A stretch of DNA of 10,577 nucleotides from JAWLFY01 sp964462125. GTDB lineage: Bacteria; Planctomycetota; Planctomycetia; Pirellulales; Pirellulaceae. The notes beneath the pieces are model-generated. The model was not told where the DNA came from and made no database searches. It saw only the letters and a list, made by a program, of their open reading frames with translations. The stretch's first letter is position 1, and the number at the start of each line of letters is the position of its first letter. Both the position numbers and the translations under genes were made by a program. Shown here piece after piece: positions 1 to 5,893 of the stretch. The stretch is from NCBI GenBank assembly GCA_964462125.1, contig CAYWXT010000201.1, positions 1 to 10,577 on the forward strand. The letters are read 5' to 3'.

Positions 1-2787
1 CAGGTCCATCAGGATGCAGCCGTAGGGGGCTCGCTGAGCCGATCCGCCTGGAGACCCCGAAGGCAAACTGTCGGCCACTTCGGTGAGTCGGCGAATTGCC
101 TCCTGCCCGTTGGAGACGACATCGACCTCAAAGCCTTCCTGAGATAAGATGTCACGAATCACGATTCGGTTGACCTCACTGTCATCCACCAGCAAAACGC
201 GTCTGGACATAGGTTGGCGATTCCAATCTGGCTTCGCGGAGTCGGAAGAGCCGGTTGCATGCGGTCGAGCCTGGTTGGGGGAAGAGTCGTTCTCGTTAAC
301 TGCGTTCCACAATTTGTCGGGGGCAACCGGTTCGACCAGGACAGGATCGTTTGGGCGGGCATCGGCAGGAAGCGGTTCCCCAATGCGGTTGATCCAGACG
401 ACTCGGTCATTCCGTTGGCGAAGCGGGCTCCATTGCTCAGCCATCGTATGCGCGATGACCCAAGTGAACGCTCGCCGCCCCGACCGCCGGTCGATCGCGG
501 CATCGATCTCGTCACCCACGTGGCAGTCGACCCCGTGATGGCGGAGCGTCGATGAGAACGCGGCATTCATCGAGACGCAGCCGGTATCGATCAGCGCGCT
601 ACCTGCCGCACGATCGTCTTCGGCAGGGGCGCCCCCGGTCCAGTCGCCCGGTGCAGGGGCCGCGTGGTGGCGAGCGGAGCCGGCCGGTATCCCGTAGGCC
701 GGATTCGGATCGGAGGGCAGCACGAGGGTGCAACGAAACGTACTCCCCTCGCCGGGGCAACTGGTTACCGTGATGTCACCCCCCATTCGCCGTGCCAACT
801 TTTGGCTGATCGACAAGCCCAGGCCGGTCCCGCCGTAGACCCGTGTTGTTCCTTTCTCCCCACGCTCGAATGCGTTGAACACGCGGGCTTGGTTTTCCGG
901 GGCGATGCCGATCCCGGTATCGGTGACTTCAATCACAACCGGAAGGGTCGCCGAAGACGATCGATCAGCGCCGGCGAATTGCTCCTCGGAACCGGCGGCC
1001 TGCGAGGTGTCCGCTACGAGACTCAATCGCACCTCGCCCCGGGCAGTGAACTTCACCGCGTTGCCAGCCAGGTTGAGCACGATCTGGCGGATCCGCTTCG
1101 CGTCGGCGATCACATGACGGGGCGTCTCGGGATCGATCGCAAGGACCAACCGCAGCGGTTTTTCCCTGGCTCGCGTACTGAGGCATTCGAAGGCTTCGGC
1201 AACGACGCGGTGCAGGTCGACCGGCGCGGGGGAAATCTGCAAACGGCCAGCTTCGATCGCGGCGAAATCGAGAATATCCTCAATCACATCGCTGAGCAGC
1301 GAGGCGCTGCGCCGGATCAATTCAACGTATTGCCGGTCGCGGTGGGACAAGTCCGCGTTGGATAACAATTCGGCGAGTCCGGTAATGCCTCCCAAGGGGG
1401 TCCGCAACTCGTGGCTGACGCCGGCCATGAATTCGGTCTTGGTGCGGTTGGCTGCCTCCGCTGCCGCCTTCGCATTGCGGAGCGTTTGAAATGCCCGCCG
1501 CCGGAGTGTCACATCGCGGACCAGGATGGCCATCCCTTCGCCGGGGCCGACGGGTATGGCATGCACCGTCACCTCACCCTCGAAAGAACTGCCGTCGGCC
1601 CGGGCCAACTTCATCTCATGCCGCTTGGTTTTCGCCAGTTCGCCCCAGGGGATCCTGCCCCGAGCGGGGGTCTCGAAACCATGAGCGCTCGCCTCGCCTC
1701 GGCCGTTCGCCGCATCGATTTCTGGTGCTGGCTGGTCGACCGGGGCGGCGACTTCGTTCAACGATTGTCCGACCAATTCCACCACGGTTTGGTGAAACAG
1801 CTCGGCCGCCGATGGGTTTGCCTCGACGATCACTCCCTCGGCATCGACCAACAGCATCGCATCACCGGCGGCTTCGAACAACGCCCGCTTGCGGGCTTCA
1901 CTGTCCCGCAACGCCATTTCCGCTCGGTGTTTTTGCGTGATGTCCCAAAAGATGATCTGGACCCCCGAACATTCGCCGTCTTGATCGTATTCGGGTGCCT
2001 TGAAGACTTGGACGAAGCCGGGACGACCCTTGAGCACGGGATGTTCCTCGACCTGATCCACCGCTTGCCCCGTCTCCATGACCCTCAAATCGTCGTTGCG
2101 GTAGGCCGTTGCCAGGTCGGAGGGAAACAGGTCCGCGTCGGTCCGGCCGATCACATCGGCAGCGCTTACCTCCAGGTTTCGACAGAACGTTTCGTTGGCG
2201 TAGATGATCACGCCGTCCGGGTTCTTACGCGTGACCTGCAATTGCATGCGGTCCATCAAGGCTTGGAAGCGGTTCTCGCTACGGTCGAGCAAATGTTCGG
2301 TCTCCTGCCGCCGTGCGACTTCGTTTCGCAGCGCGCGATTCGCCCGCCAGACCTGATTGGTACGGCGGCGCACACGGCGTTGCAGGCCCTGCCGCAACAC
2401 CAAGCGTCGTCGCCGATCCCGCTGCAGGTTCGTATGGAACAGCCCGGCTCCCGCAAGGCTCGCCAAGGTCCACAATCGGGCCGGCTCGATCGGCCAGGCA
2501 ACCCCTTCGTCCGCTCCGCCGCCCCCCCGCGGCAGGGAAGCCTGCCGCTCCAGCGACCGGCTGATGGCGTGAACCGCACCGGGAACCGCCACCGCGACCA
2601 TCAGCACAGCGGTCAGTTGCGGGACATGACGGCGGTGGAGCAACCGCCAAGCGGCGGGCAGCAGCAGGAGTGTGAGGACGTAAACGGCAAGCCGCGCCGG
2701 CGCGAACAAGTCGACTGCGAGGAGTACCGCCGCGGCGACGATCCAAATGGTGGGGCGGAACAGGATCCGAGAAAGGGACGTTGGCAT
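1..2787 (-). CDS. Membrane hybrid histidine kinase with two PAS domains, pseudo-receiver and receiver (C-terminus outside window)
   Basis: Two-component sensor kinase that should autophosphorylate on His and pass phosphate to its own receiver; 929 residues are visible and the frame runs off the left edge. It starts at ATG 2787 because an in-frame stop lies at 2842-2844 with no other start between; no clear Shine-Dalgarno is seen. Order of parts: hydrophobic segments at about 13-30, 34-50 and 58-78 and a weaker one near 100-120; a charged helical linker to about 170; PAS at about 170-287 (ending FWDITQKHRAE); a second PAS at about 293-425; H-box MAGVSHELRTPL with His459; N-box LAGNAVKFT (Asn576); G1 DTGIGIAP (Asp623); G2 GTGLGLS (about 653). 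A degenerate receiver follows at about 731-832, then a true receiver from about 860 (RRVLLVDDSEVNR, acidic pair 868-869, phospho-acceptor Asp928 in ILMDL). It is divergent from the pilin operon. Its stimulus and any partner regulator are unknown. Confidence 0.93.
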   Translation of the reverse strand, partial: MPTSLSRILFRPTIWIVAAAVLLAVDLFAPARLAVYVLTLLLLPAAWRLLHRRHVPQLTAVLMVAVAVPGAVHAISRSLERQASLPRGGGGADEGVAWPIEPARLWTLASLAGAGLFHTNLQRDRRRRLVLRQGLQRRVRRRTNQVWRANRALRNEVARRQETEHLLDRSENRFQALMDRMQLQVTRKNPDGVIIYANETFCRNLEVSAADVIGRTDADLFPSDLATAYRNDDLRVMETGQAVDQVEEHPVLKGRPGFVQVFKAPEYDQDGECSGVQIIFWDITQKHRAEMALRDSEARKRALFEAAGDAMLLVDAEGVIVEANPSAAELFHQTVVELVGQSLNEVAAPVDQPAPEIDAANGRGEASAHGFETPARGRIPWGELAKTKRHEMKLARADGSSFEGEVTVHAIPVGPGEGMAILVRDVTLRRRAFQTLRNAKAAAEAANRTKTEFMAGVSHELRTPLGGITGLAELLSNADLSHRDRQYVELIRRSASLLSDVIEDILDFAAIEAGRLQISPAPVDLHRVVAEAFECLSTRAREKPLRLVLAIDPETPRHVIADAKRIRQIVLNLAGNAVKFTARGEVRLSLVADTSQAAGSEEQFAGADRSSSATLPVVIEVTDTGIGIAPENQARVFNAFERGEKGTTRVYGGTGLGLSISQKLARRMGGDITVTSCPGEGSTFRCTLVLPSDPNPAYGIPAGSARHHAAPAPGDWTGGAPAEDDRAAGSALIDTGCVSMNAAFSSTLRHHGVDCHVGDEIDAAIDRRSGRRAFTWVIAHTMAEQWSPLRQRNDRVVWINRIGEPLPADARPNDPVLVEPVAPDKLWNAVNENDSSPNQARPHATGSSDSAKPDWNRQPMSRRVLLVDDSEVNRIVIRDILSQEGFEVDVVSNGQEAIRRLTEVADSLPSGSPGGSAQRAPYGCILMDL

Positions 2788-2908
2788 GGCAGGGAGGGTT
2801 CCAAAAACGCAAAGCTCGGGGCGCGATTCAGTATAGCCGCGTCAACCGGACCACCCGCTTCAGACCCACGAGATTCGGTCCCGTTCAAGTCCAGTTGACC
2901 CGAGATTT

Positions 2909-2936
2909 TTGACTGACCCGCAACGTGTCGTAGTTT
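2909..2936 (+). promoter_or_regulatory. Candidate sigma70-type promoter for the flp leader
   Basis: TTGACT at 2909-2914 (five of six -35 consensus bases) is followed after 16 bases by TAGTTT at 2931-2936, which keeps the most conserved T, A and final T of the -10 box. Transcription would begin near 2943, giving a leader of about 360 bases that contains the whole riboswitch before the pilin start. The -10 match is weak and planctomycete promoters are poorly defined, so this is a candidate only. Confidence 0.35.
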
Positions 2937-2950
2937 CCTTTTAGAGAGTG

Positions 2951-2973
2951 AGCGGGTCGTTGTTCGACCCGCT
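2951..2973 (+). repeat. 9-bp perfect inverted repeat at the start of the flp leader
   Basis: AGCGGGTCG (2951-2959) and CGACCCGCT (2965-2973) are exact reverse complements around a TTGTT loop. It sits just downstream of the candidate promoter and upstream of the riboswitch. No T-run follows, so it is not a typical intrinsic terminator. It could be a protein-binding palindrome between the divergent kinase and pilin genes, or a 5' mRNA hairpin. Confidence 0.5.
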
Positions 2974-3027
2974 GCCGGAACGACTTGAGTCGCGTGTGCG
3001 AGTCAGGCCGTTTCGGTCAGCCTTCGC

Positions 3028-3142
3028 TCCCTGACAAAGGCAAACCGTTCGCGAGGACGGGACGCAAAGCTACGGGTCCGCGAGTTCTCGATCGAACATG
3101 CGTGTTCGTTTGAGTTCTCTGGATCGCCGGGCTGCCGAGGGA
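3028..3142 (+). promoter_or_regulatory. Cyclic di-GMP-I (GEMM-I) riboswitch upstream of flp
   Basis: The RNA matches the GEMM-I architecture element by element. P1 is TCCCT (3028-3032) with AGGGA (3138-3142). The conserved AAAGGCAAACC follows at 3036-3046. P2 is CCGTTC (3045-3050) with GGACGG (3055-3060), capped by a GCGA GNRA tetraloop (3051-3054) at the position where the family has a docking GNRA loop. The signature GACGCAAAGC is at 3061-3070. P3 is a long arm: CGG/CCG, TCC (3077-3079) with GGA (3121-3123), two GAG/CTC steps flanking a UU/UU internal loop, and CGAACA/TGTTCG around a TGCG loop. The 3' strand GGGCTGCCGA (3129-3138) aligns with the family's GGGUUACCGA. The G pair of GGCAAACC is kept, which favours c-di-GMP over the cGAMP-type variant, although base numbering was aligned by eye. 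It lies about 165 bases upstream of the pilin start, so it probably makes pilin expression respond to c-di-GMP. Confidence 0.88.
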
Positions 3143-3153
3143 AACCGTTTCCC
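3139..3153 (+). promoter_or_regulatory. Hairpin overlapping riboswitch P1, possible expression platform
   Basis: GGGAAA (3139-3144) and TTTCCC (3148-3153) form a perfect 6-bp stem with a CCG loop. Bases 3139-3142 are also the 3' strand of the riboswitch closing helix P1, so the two structures exclude each other, as expected for an expression platform. The stem is short and no T-run follows, so a classical intrinsic terminator is not supported. A folding switch or Rho-dependent effect is possible. The function is inferred. Confidence 0.45.
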
Positions 3154-3210
3154 AGAATCACTGCAGGAATGGTGCTGAGGCTTGTCAGACGAATGTCGGA
3201 GACGAGGCTG

Positions 3211-3220
3211 CCCCCCCCCC
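3211..3220. repeat. C10 homopolymer in the flp leader
   Basis: Ten consecutive C residues lie between the riboswitch and the pilin start, about 87 bases before the ATG. Such tracts are prone to length change by slippage and to sequencing error. No known regulatory site is recognised around it. Confidence 0.9.
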
Positions 3221-3306
3221 GCGATCGGCTCACGTTGGGTCGGTTGTAAGTCGTCGTCGGTGTGTTGCCCCCGCGCAGCACGCTCCTCACTCATCTGGAG
3301 AGAGAC

Positions 3307-3489
3307 ATGAAGAATTTCGCTGACAGCATTGTTCGCTTTGTGAAAGAAGAAGACGGTCCCACCGCGGTGGAATACGCCGTCATGCTGGCCTTGATCATCG
3401 TCGTCTGCCTGACCGCGATCACCACGGTTGGCACCAATGCCAACGCCACCTTCGAGGAAGTTGGGACGAAGATCGGCGGCGGCGCCTGA
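3307..3489 (+). CDS. flp: Flp-type IVb pilin precursor
   Basis: Structural subunit of the Tad/Flp pilus, 60 residues. A short charged leader ends in EEDG, followed by PTAVEY. The expected prepilin peptidase cut after Gly17 puts Glu at +5 and Tyr at +6, the Flp signature, and is followed by the hydrophobic helix AVMLALIIVVCLTAITTVG that packs the fibre core. The mature pilin would be about 43 residues, normal for this family. ATG 3307 is chosen because GGAG (3297-3300) sits 6 bases upstream; an in-frame GTG at 3262 would add 15 residues to a leader already of usual length. The gene is first in the Tad block, sits behind a c-di-GMP riboswitch, and is followed by strong hairpins, consistent with separate and abundant expression. 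It is probably processed by the peptidase encoded at 3831. Confidence 0.95.
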   Translation: MKNFADSIVRFVKEEDGPTAVEYAVMLALIIVVCLTAITTVGTNANATFEEVGTKIGGGA

Positions 3490-3493
3490 TCCG

Positions 3494-3516
3494 GGGCTGC
3501 TCCCAGCGAGCAGCCC
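3494..3516 (+). other. 8-bp RNA hairpin directly after the flp stop codon
   Basis: GGGCTGCT (3494-3501) pairs perfectly with AGCAGCCC (3509-3516) around a 7-base loop, starting five bases after the pilin stop. No T-run follows, so mRNA 3'-end stabilisation or processing is more likely than intrinsic termination. Confidence 0.6.
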
Positions 3517-3529
3517 AGAGGGTTGTCCA

Positions 3530-3584
3530 TCTCGACGCATCGCCGGAGCGGGTCGGTATCGGCCCGTGCCGGCGATCGTCGAGA
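3530..3584 (+). other. Long RNA hairpin (16-bp outer stem) between flp and its terminator
   Basis: TCTCGACG (3530-3537) plus ATCGCCGG (3539-3546) pairs with CCGGCGAT (3569-3576) plus CGTCGAGA (3577-3584). This gives 16 base pairs with one bulged C at 3538. Inside, GGGTCG and CGGCCC form a further 6-bp stem (one G-T wobble) with a GTAT loop. No open frame explains it. It may be a 3' UTR element or the body of a small RNA ending at the next terminator. Confidence 0.6.
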
Positions 3585-3592
3585 GTACATCG

Positions 3593-3620
3593 CGCGGCCG
3601 CCGCGGGCGGCCGCGATTTT
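3593..3620 (+). terminator. Likely intrinsic terminator after flp
   Basis: CGCGGCCGCC (3593-3602) and GGCGGCCGCG (3606-3615) form a perfect 10-bp GC-only stem with a 3-base loop, immediately followed by ATTTT (3616-3620). The short T-run makes it an acceptable though not ideal Rho-independent terminator. It would end the pilin transcript before the prepilin peptidase gene, or act as a leaky attenuator inside a longer operon. Confidence 0.6.
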
Positions 3621-3683
3621 GAACTGTAGCCACGGGTACTCACATTTTCGGATTGACCGTCCCGCTCCCTCGGGAATCAACCG

Positions 3684-3794
3684 ATGAATTATCCGTTCTT
3701 ACCTGCCGACGCCGCCGCCTCCGCATGGCAATTGGCCTGTTGTCTCGTGACGATTCTGTTCGCGATGTTCAGCTGGTGCTTTGGCCCGCGCTAG
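3684..3794 (+). CDS. Possible 36-residue single-pass membrane peptide
   Basis: A small open frame from ATG 3684 to TAG 3794, located between the flp terminator and the prepilin peptidase gene. The product begins MNYPFLPADAAASAW and continues with one clear hydrophobic stretch (LACCLVTILFAMFSWCFG) ending in PR, with three Cys in or near the membrane segment. A weak GGGA lies 8 bases upstream. The next gene starts 36 bases after its stop. I do not recognise a family. Its place in the Tad block suggests a small accessory membrane protein, but a chance frame cannot be excluded because short GC-rich frames are common. Confidence 0.4.
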   Translation: MNYPFLPADAAASAWQLACCLVTILFAMFSWCFGPR

Positions 3795-3830
3795 GCCGCC
3801 GAGTTGGTCACTCCACACGGGGAACGTTCG

Positions 3831-4388
3831 ATGGATCATTTGCTGCAAGGCATGACTGAAAACTGGATCGTCTGGTTTGTCGCCGCCGTGCTTGTCATGG
3901 CAGCTGTGATCGACGGGTTGATCCTGAAAGTTCCCAACTGGCTCAACTTTCCCTTCATCCTGACGGGCTGGCTGCACTGGACGCTCCAGGACGGTGCCGC
4001 CGGTTTCGGTTGGAGTCTCGTCGGTACCGTCGTTGGCATGACCCCGCTGCTGTTGCTTCGCAGTGTCGGCGGGATGGGAGCCGGTGATGTGAAACTTGCC
4101 GCCGGAACCGGCGCTTGGCTGGGGGCGATTGTATCGCTCAAGTTGTTCGTCGCCGGAGGGATTGCGGGCGGCATCATCGCGTTGGGAATGATCCTCTGGA
4201 GTGGCAACGCGCGAAAGCACTACGTAACGGCCCTGAAGATCTTGGACGAGTGGAGAACAGTCCGTCGCCCCGAGCGATTGGCCGCCATCGCTCGGCAGCG
4301 GAAGCCCGAAATGACGTTGCTCCCGTACGGAATCCCGATGGCAATCGGATCGATCGTTTACCTCGGCTTCGCAGGTATGCTCCTCTGA
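3831..4388 (+). CDS. cpaA: Prepilin peptidase of the Tad system (A24 family, CpaA/TadV)
   Basis: Membrane aspartic protease that should cut the Flp prepilin leader, 185 residues. The first catalytic Asp is Asp28 in AAVIDG, followed by LILKVPNWL as in this family. The second is Asp86 in the GxGD motif (MGAGDVKL). Several hydrophobic segments surround these sites (about 12-27, 38-50, 60-76, 95-121 and the C-terminus). There is no N-terminal methylation domain, which fits the short CpaA/TadV type rather than PilD. ATG 3831 is chosen because GGGGAA lies about 7 bases upstream; an in-frame TTG at 3804 is less likely. It lies between the pilin and cpaB, the expected context. Confidence 0.92.
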   Translation: MDHLLQGMTENWIVWFVAAVLVMAAVIDGLILKVPNWLNFPFILTGWLHWTLQDGAAGFGWSLVGTVVGMTPLLLLRSVGGMGAGDVKLAAGTGAWLGAIVSLKLFVAGGIAGGIIALGMILWSGNARKHYVTALKILDEWRTVRRPERLAAIARQRKPEMTLLPYGIPMAIGSIVYLGFAGMLL

Positions 4389-4616
4389 GGGGTGGCCAAT
4401 GAGCTGTTCCAGACGGAGTGACTGTCAGGCTTGGGAGTTTTGAAAAGAGTTCGCGGCCCGCGTCAGCCTTGCCTCCCCGGCGGAGTCAGGTTCATGCGGG
4501 ACCTCGTGCCGCACCGACGAACCCTATAAGCGTCGGCGTGGCTTTATCCGCCCCTTCCCCACCGTCGTCCCCGCAAGTGCGGACCGACCTTGGACAGGTT
4601 TTCACCTGATTGTGCC
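4389..4616 (+). other. Structured 228-base gap between cpaA and cpaB
   Basis: No gene is seen here. Several inverted repeats lie close together: CGCGG/CCGCG (4452-4462); CCT plus CTCC (4467-4476) with GGAG plus AGG (4482-4490); and GTTC plus TGCGG (4490-4499) with CCGCA plus GAAC (4509-4522). They could form a folded leader for cpaB. I do not recognise a riboswitch class; the GEMM signature GACGCAAAGC is absent. Confidence 0.4.
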
Positions 4617-5720
4617 ATGCGAAATAAATCTGTCTTTTTGCTTCTCGCTTGTGTCTGCGGCACGATCGCCGCAATCGGTGTCAGCCAATGGATGCAAGCC
4701 CAGAACACCGGCTCCCCCGCGATCGAGATGCGGGAGATCTTCGTGACCACCAAGGCGATCGACGTGGCCGAAGAGATCACCGCCGAGAAGATCCGGCTCG
4801 AACAATGGCCGGCCGATCGGGTCCCGGAAGGCTCGACCAGCCAACTGGACGAAATCGACGGCCAGTATGCCCGGCAACGGTTCTACGTCGGCGAGCCGGT
4901 GATGCCGGTCAAGCTGATGAACGATACCAACGGCTCGTCCCAAACCATCCCTGAGGGCTACAGCGTTGTTTCCATGAAGGCTGATCCTGAGAACGCCGTT
5001 GCCAGCTTGCTCCGACCCGGCGATCGCGTCGATGTCATGGCGTACTTCACCAAGAGCGACATGATCCCCGAAACGATGGCCAAAACCGTGCTGCGGGGCA
5101 TTCGTGTGTTCGCGGTCGACGGCCGGACGCAGCGAGTTGAAGGGGATGAGAACACAAAGGCGGCCCGCACCATCTCCTTGCTGATCCGCGCCGGAGATGC
5201 CGAGGCATGGACCTACGCGTCCGAGCTCGGCAAAATCCGATTGACCTTGGGAAATCCGGGCGAGTACGCGATGCAATCCGACGCCGATTCCGCAGCCAAT
5301 GACGCCGCCGAACAGTTCCTCGCATGGCTCGCCGATCACCAGCAAGCCCAAGCGGAGCGACTGGTGGCCACATCGGAGGAGGACCGGAGCCCTCAGGCGG
5401 GAGAAAGCGGTGAGAAAAAAACGCCCGGTTTCAAAATGCTCAAAATGTCCAACGGCACACTGACCGAATATGAGTGGGTAGCCGATCAAGTCGCCCCGGT
5501 TGTCGTCAGTGAGTCGGAGGAAACGCCAGCCGACCAGGAGTCGGACCAGGTGCTCCCCGAGGCCAATGATGACCAAGGGGGAGACTACAGCTACCTCAAT
5601 GGGGAGGAAAGTCCGTTTTTCCAACCTCCATCGGGCGGCGAAGTCCCCCCGGGCAGCGTTGGCGTGGAAGGATCCGACCGCCAAGATGGCGCATCGGCTT
5701 CAGGGCCAAAGGGTCTGTAG
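4617..5720 (+). CDS. cpaB: Flp pilus assembly protein CpaB/RcpC
   Basis: Periplasmic Tad component that works with the secretin, 367 residues. An N-terminal membrane anchor (about 5-24, SVFLLLACVCGTIAAIGVSQW) is followed by a SAF domain at about 40-105 (starting EIFVTTKAIDVAEEITAEK and ending in VGEPVMPVKLM). An RcpC/CpaB core follows at about 113-235, with RPGDRVDVMAYF and ISLLIRAGDAEAW, the typical region before LGKIRLTLGNPGE. From about 240 on, the tail is hydrophilic, acidic and low in complexity, probably disordered; its length (about 125 residues) is greater than the conserved core needs. ATG 4617 is preferred because it starts just before the membrane segment; an in-frame TTG at 4590 would add nine residues. 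The gene precedes the secretin gene, as usual for cpaB-cpaC. Confidence 0.9.
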   Translation: MRNKSVFLLLACVCGTIAAIGVSQWMQAQNTGSPAIEMREIFVTTKAIDVAEEITAEKIRLEQWPADRVPEGSTSQLDEIDGQYARQRFYVGEPVMPVKLMNDTNGSSQTIPEGYSVVSMKADPENAVASLLRPGDRVDVMAYFTKSDMIPETMAKTVLRGIRVFAVDGRTQRVEGDENTKAARTISLLIRAGDAEAWTYASELGKIRLTLGNPGEYAMQSDADSAANDAAEQFLAWLADHQQAQAERLVATSEEDRSPQAGESGEKKTPGFKMLKMSNGTLTEYEWVADQVAPVVVSESEETPADQESDQVLPEANDDQGGDYSYLNGEESPFFQPPSGGEVPPGSVGVEGSDRQDGASASGPKGL

Positions 5721-5893
5721 CCGATAAACCGAAAGCGGCGGGACCGGCGGCACCGTGTCGTGCATCCCGTCCGAACGAAGTGTCGAAGTAAGCAACGTTA
5801 CTCGCAGCGGAACGCCGCCGATCCGGACCGAATGTTTGGTCCCGGCAACGTTGGTCGGACGGACCCGATCGATTCCGCAAGGATGCATTTGCG
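5721..5893 (+). other. Intergenic spacer before cpaC with one imperfect hairpin
   Basis: This 173-base spacer holds no convincing gene. CCGGACC (5823-5829) can pair with GGTCC plus GG (5838-5842, 5844-5845) with one bulged C and an 8-base loop. AACGTT occurs twice (near 5793 and 5847). No promoter or terminator is clear. Confidence 0.3.

Noticed and set aside
664..1365. A 233-codon plus-strand open frame
   Set aside because: Antisense shadow of the kinase catalytic domain (N, G1 and G2 boxes are on the minus strand).
1411..2898. A 495-codon plus-strand open frame
   Set aside because: It lies antisense and codon-aligned to the histidine kinase, whose PAS and H-box motifs read clearly on the minus strand. 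The plus translation has no recognisable domain.
3171..3185. Possible sigma54 promoter (GG ... TTG) upstream of flp
   Set aside because: The spacing does not place a GC ten bases after the GG, and the -24 box TGGTGC is poor.
3169..3324. Small open frame from ATG 3169 running through the C10 tract into the pilin start
   Set aside because: It overlaps the pilin start in another frame, encodes a proline run from the C tract and has no recognisable motif; it could at most be a leader peptide.
4440..4530. A second c-di-GMP riboswitch before cpaB
   Set aside because: Stems exist but the conserved GGCAAACC and GACGCAAAGC core sequences are absent.
4602..5684. A 360-codon minus-strand open frame
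   Set aside because: Mirror of cpaB in a GC-rich region; the plus strand carries the SAF and RcpC domains in the expected operon context.
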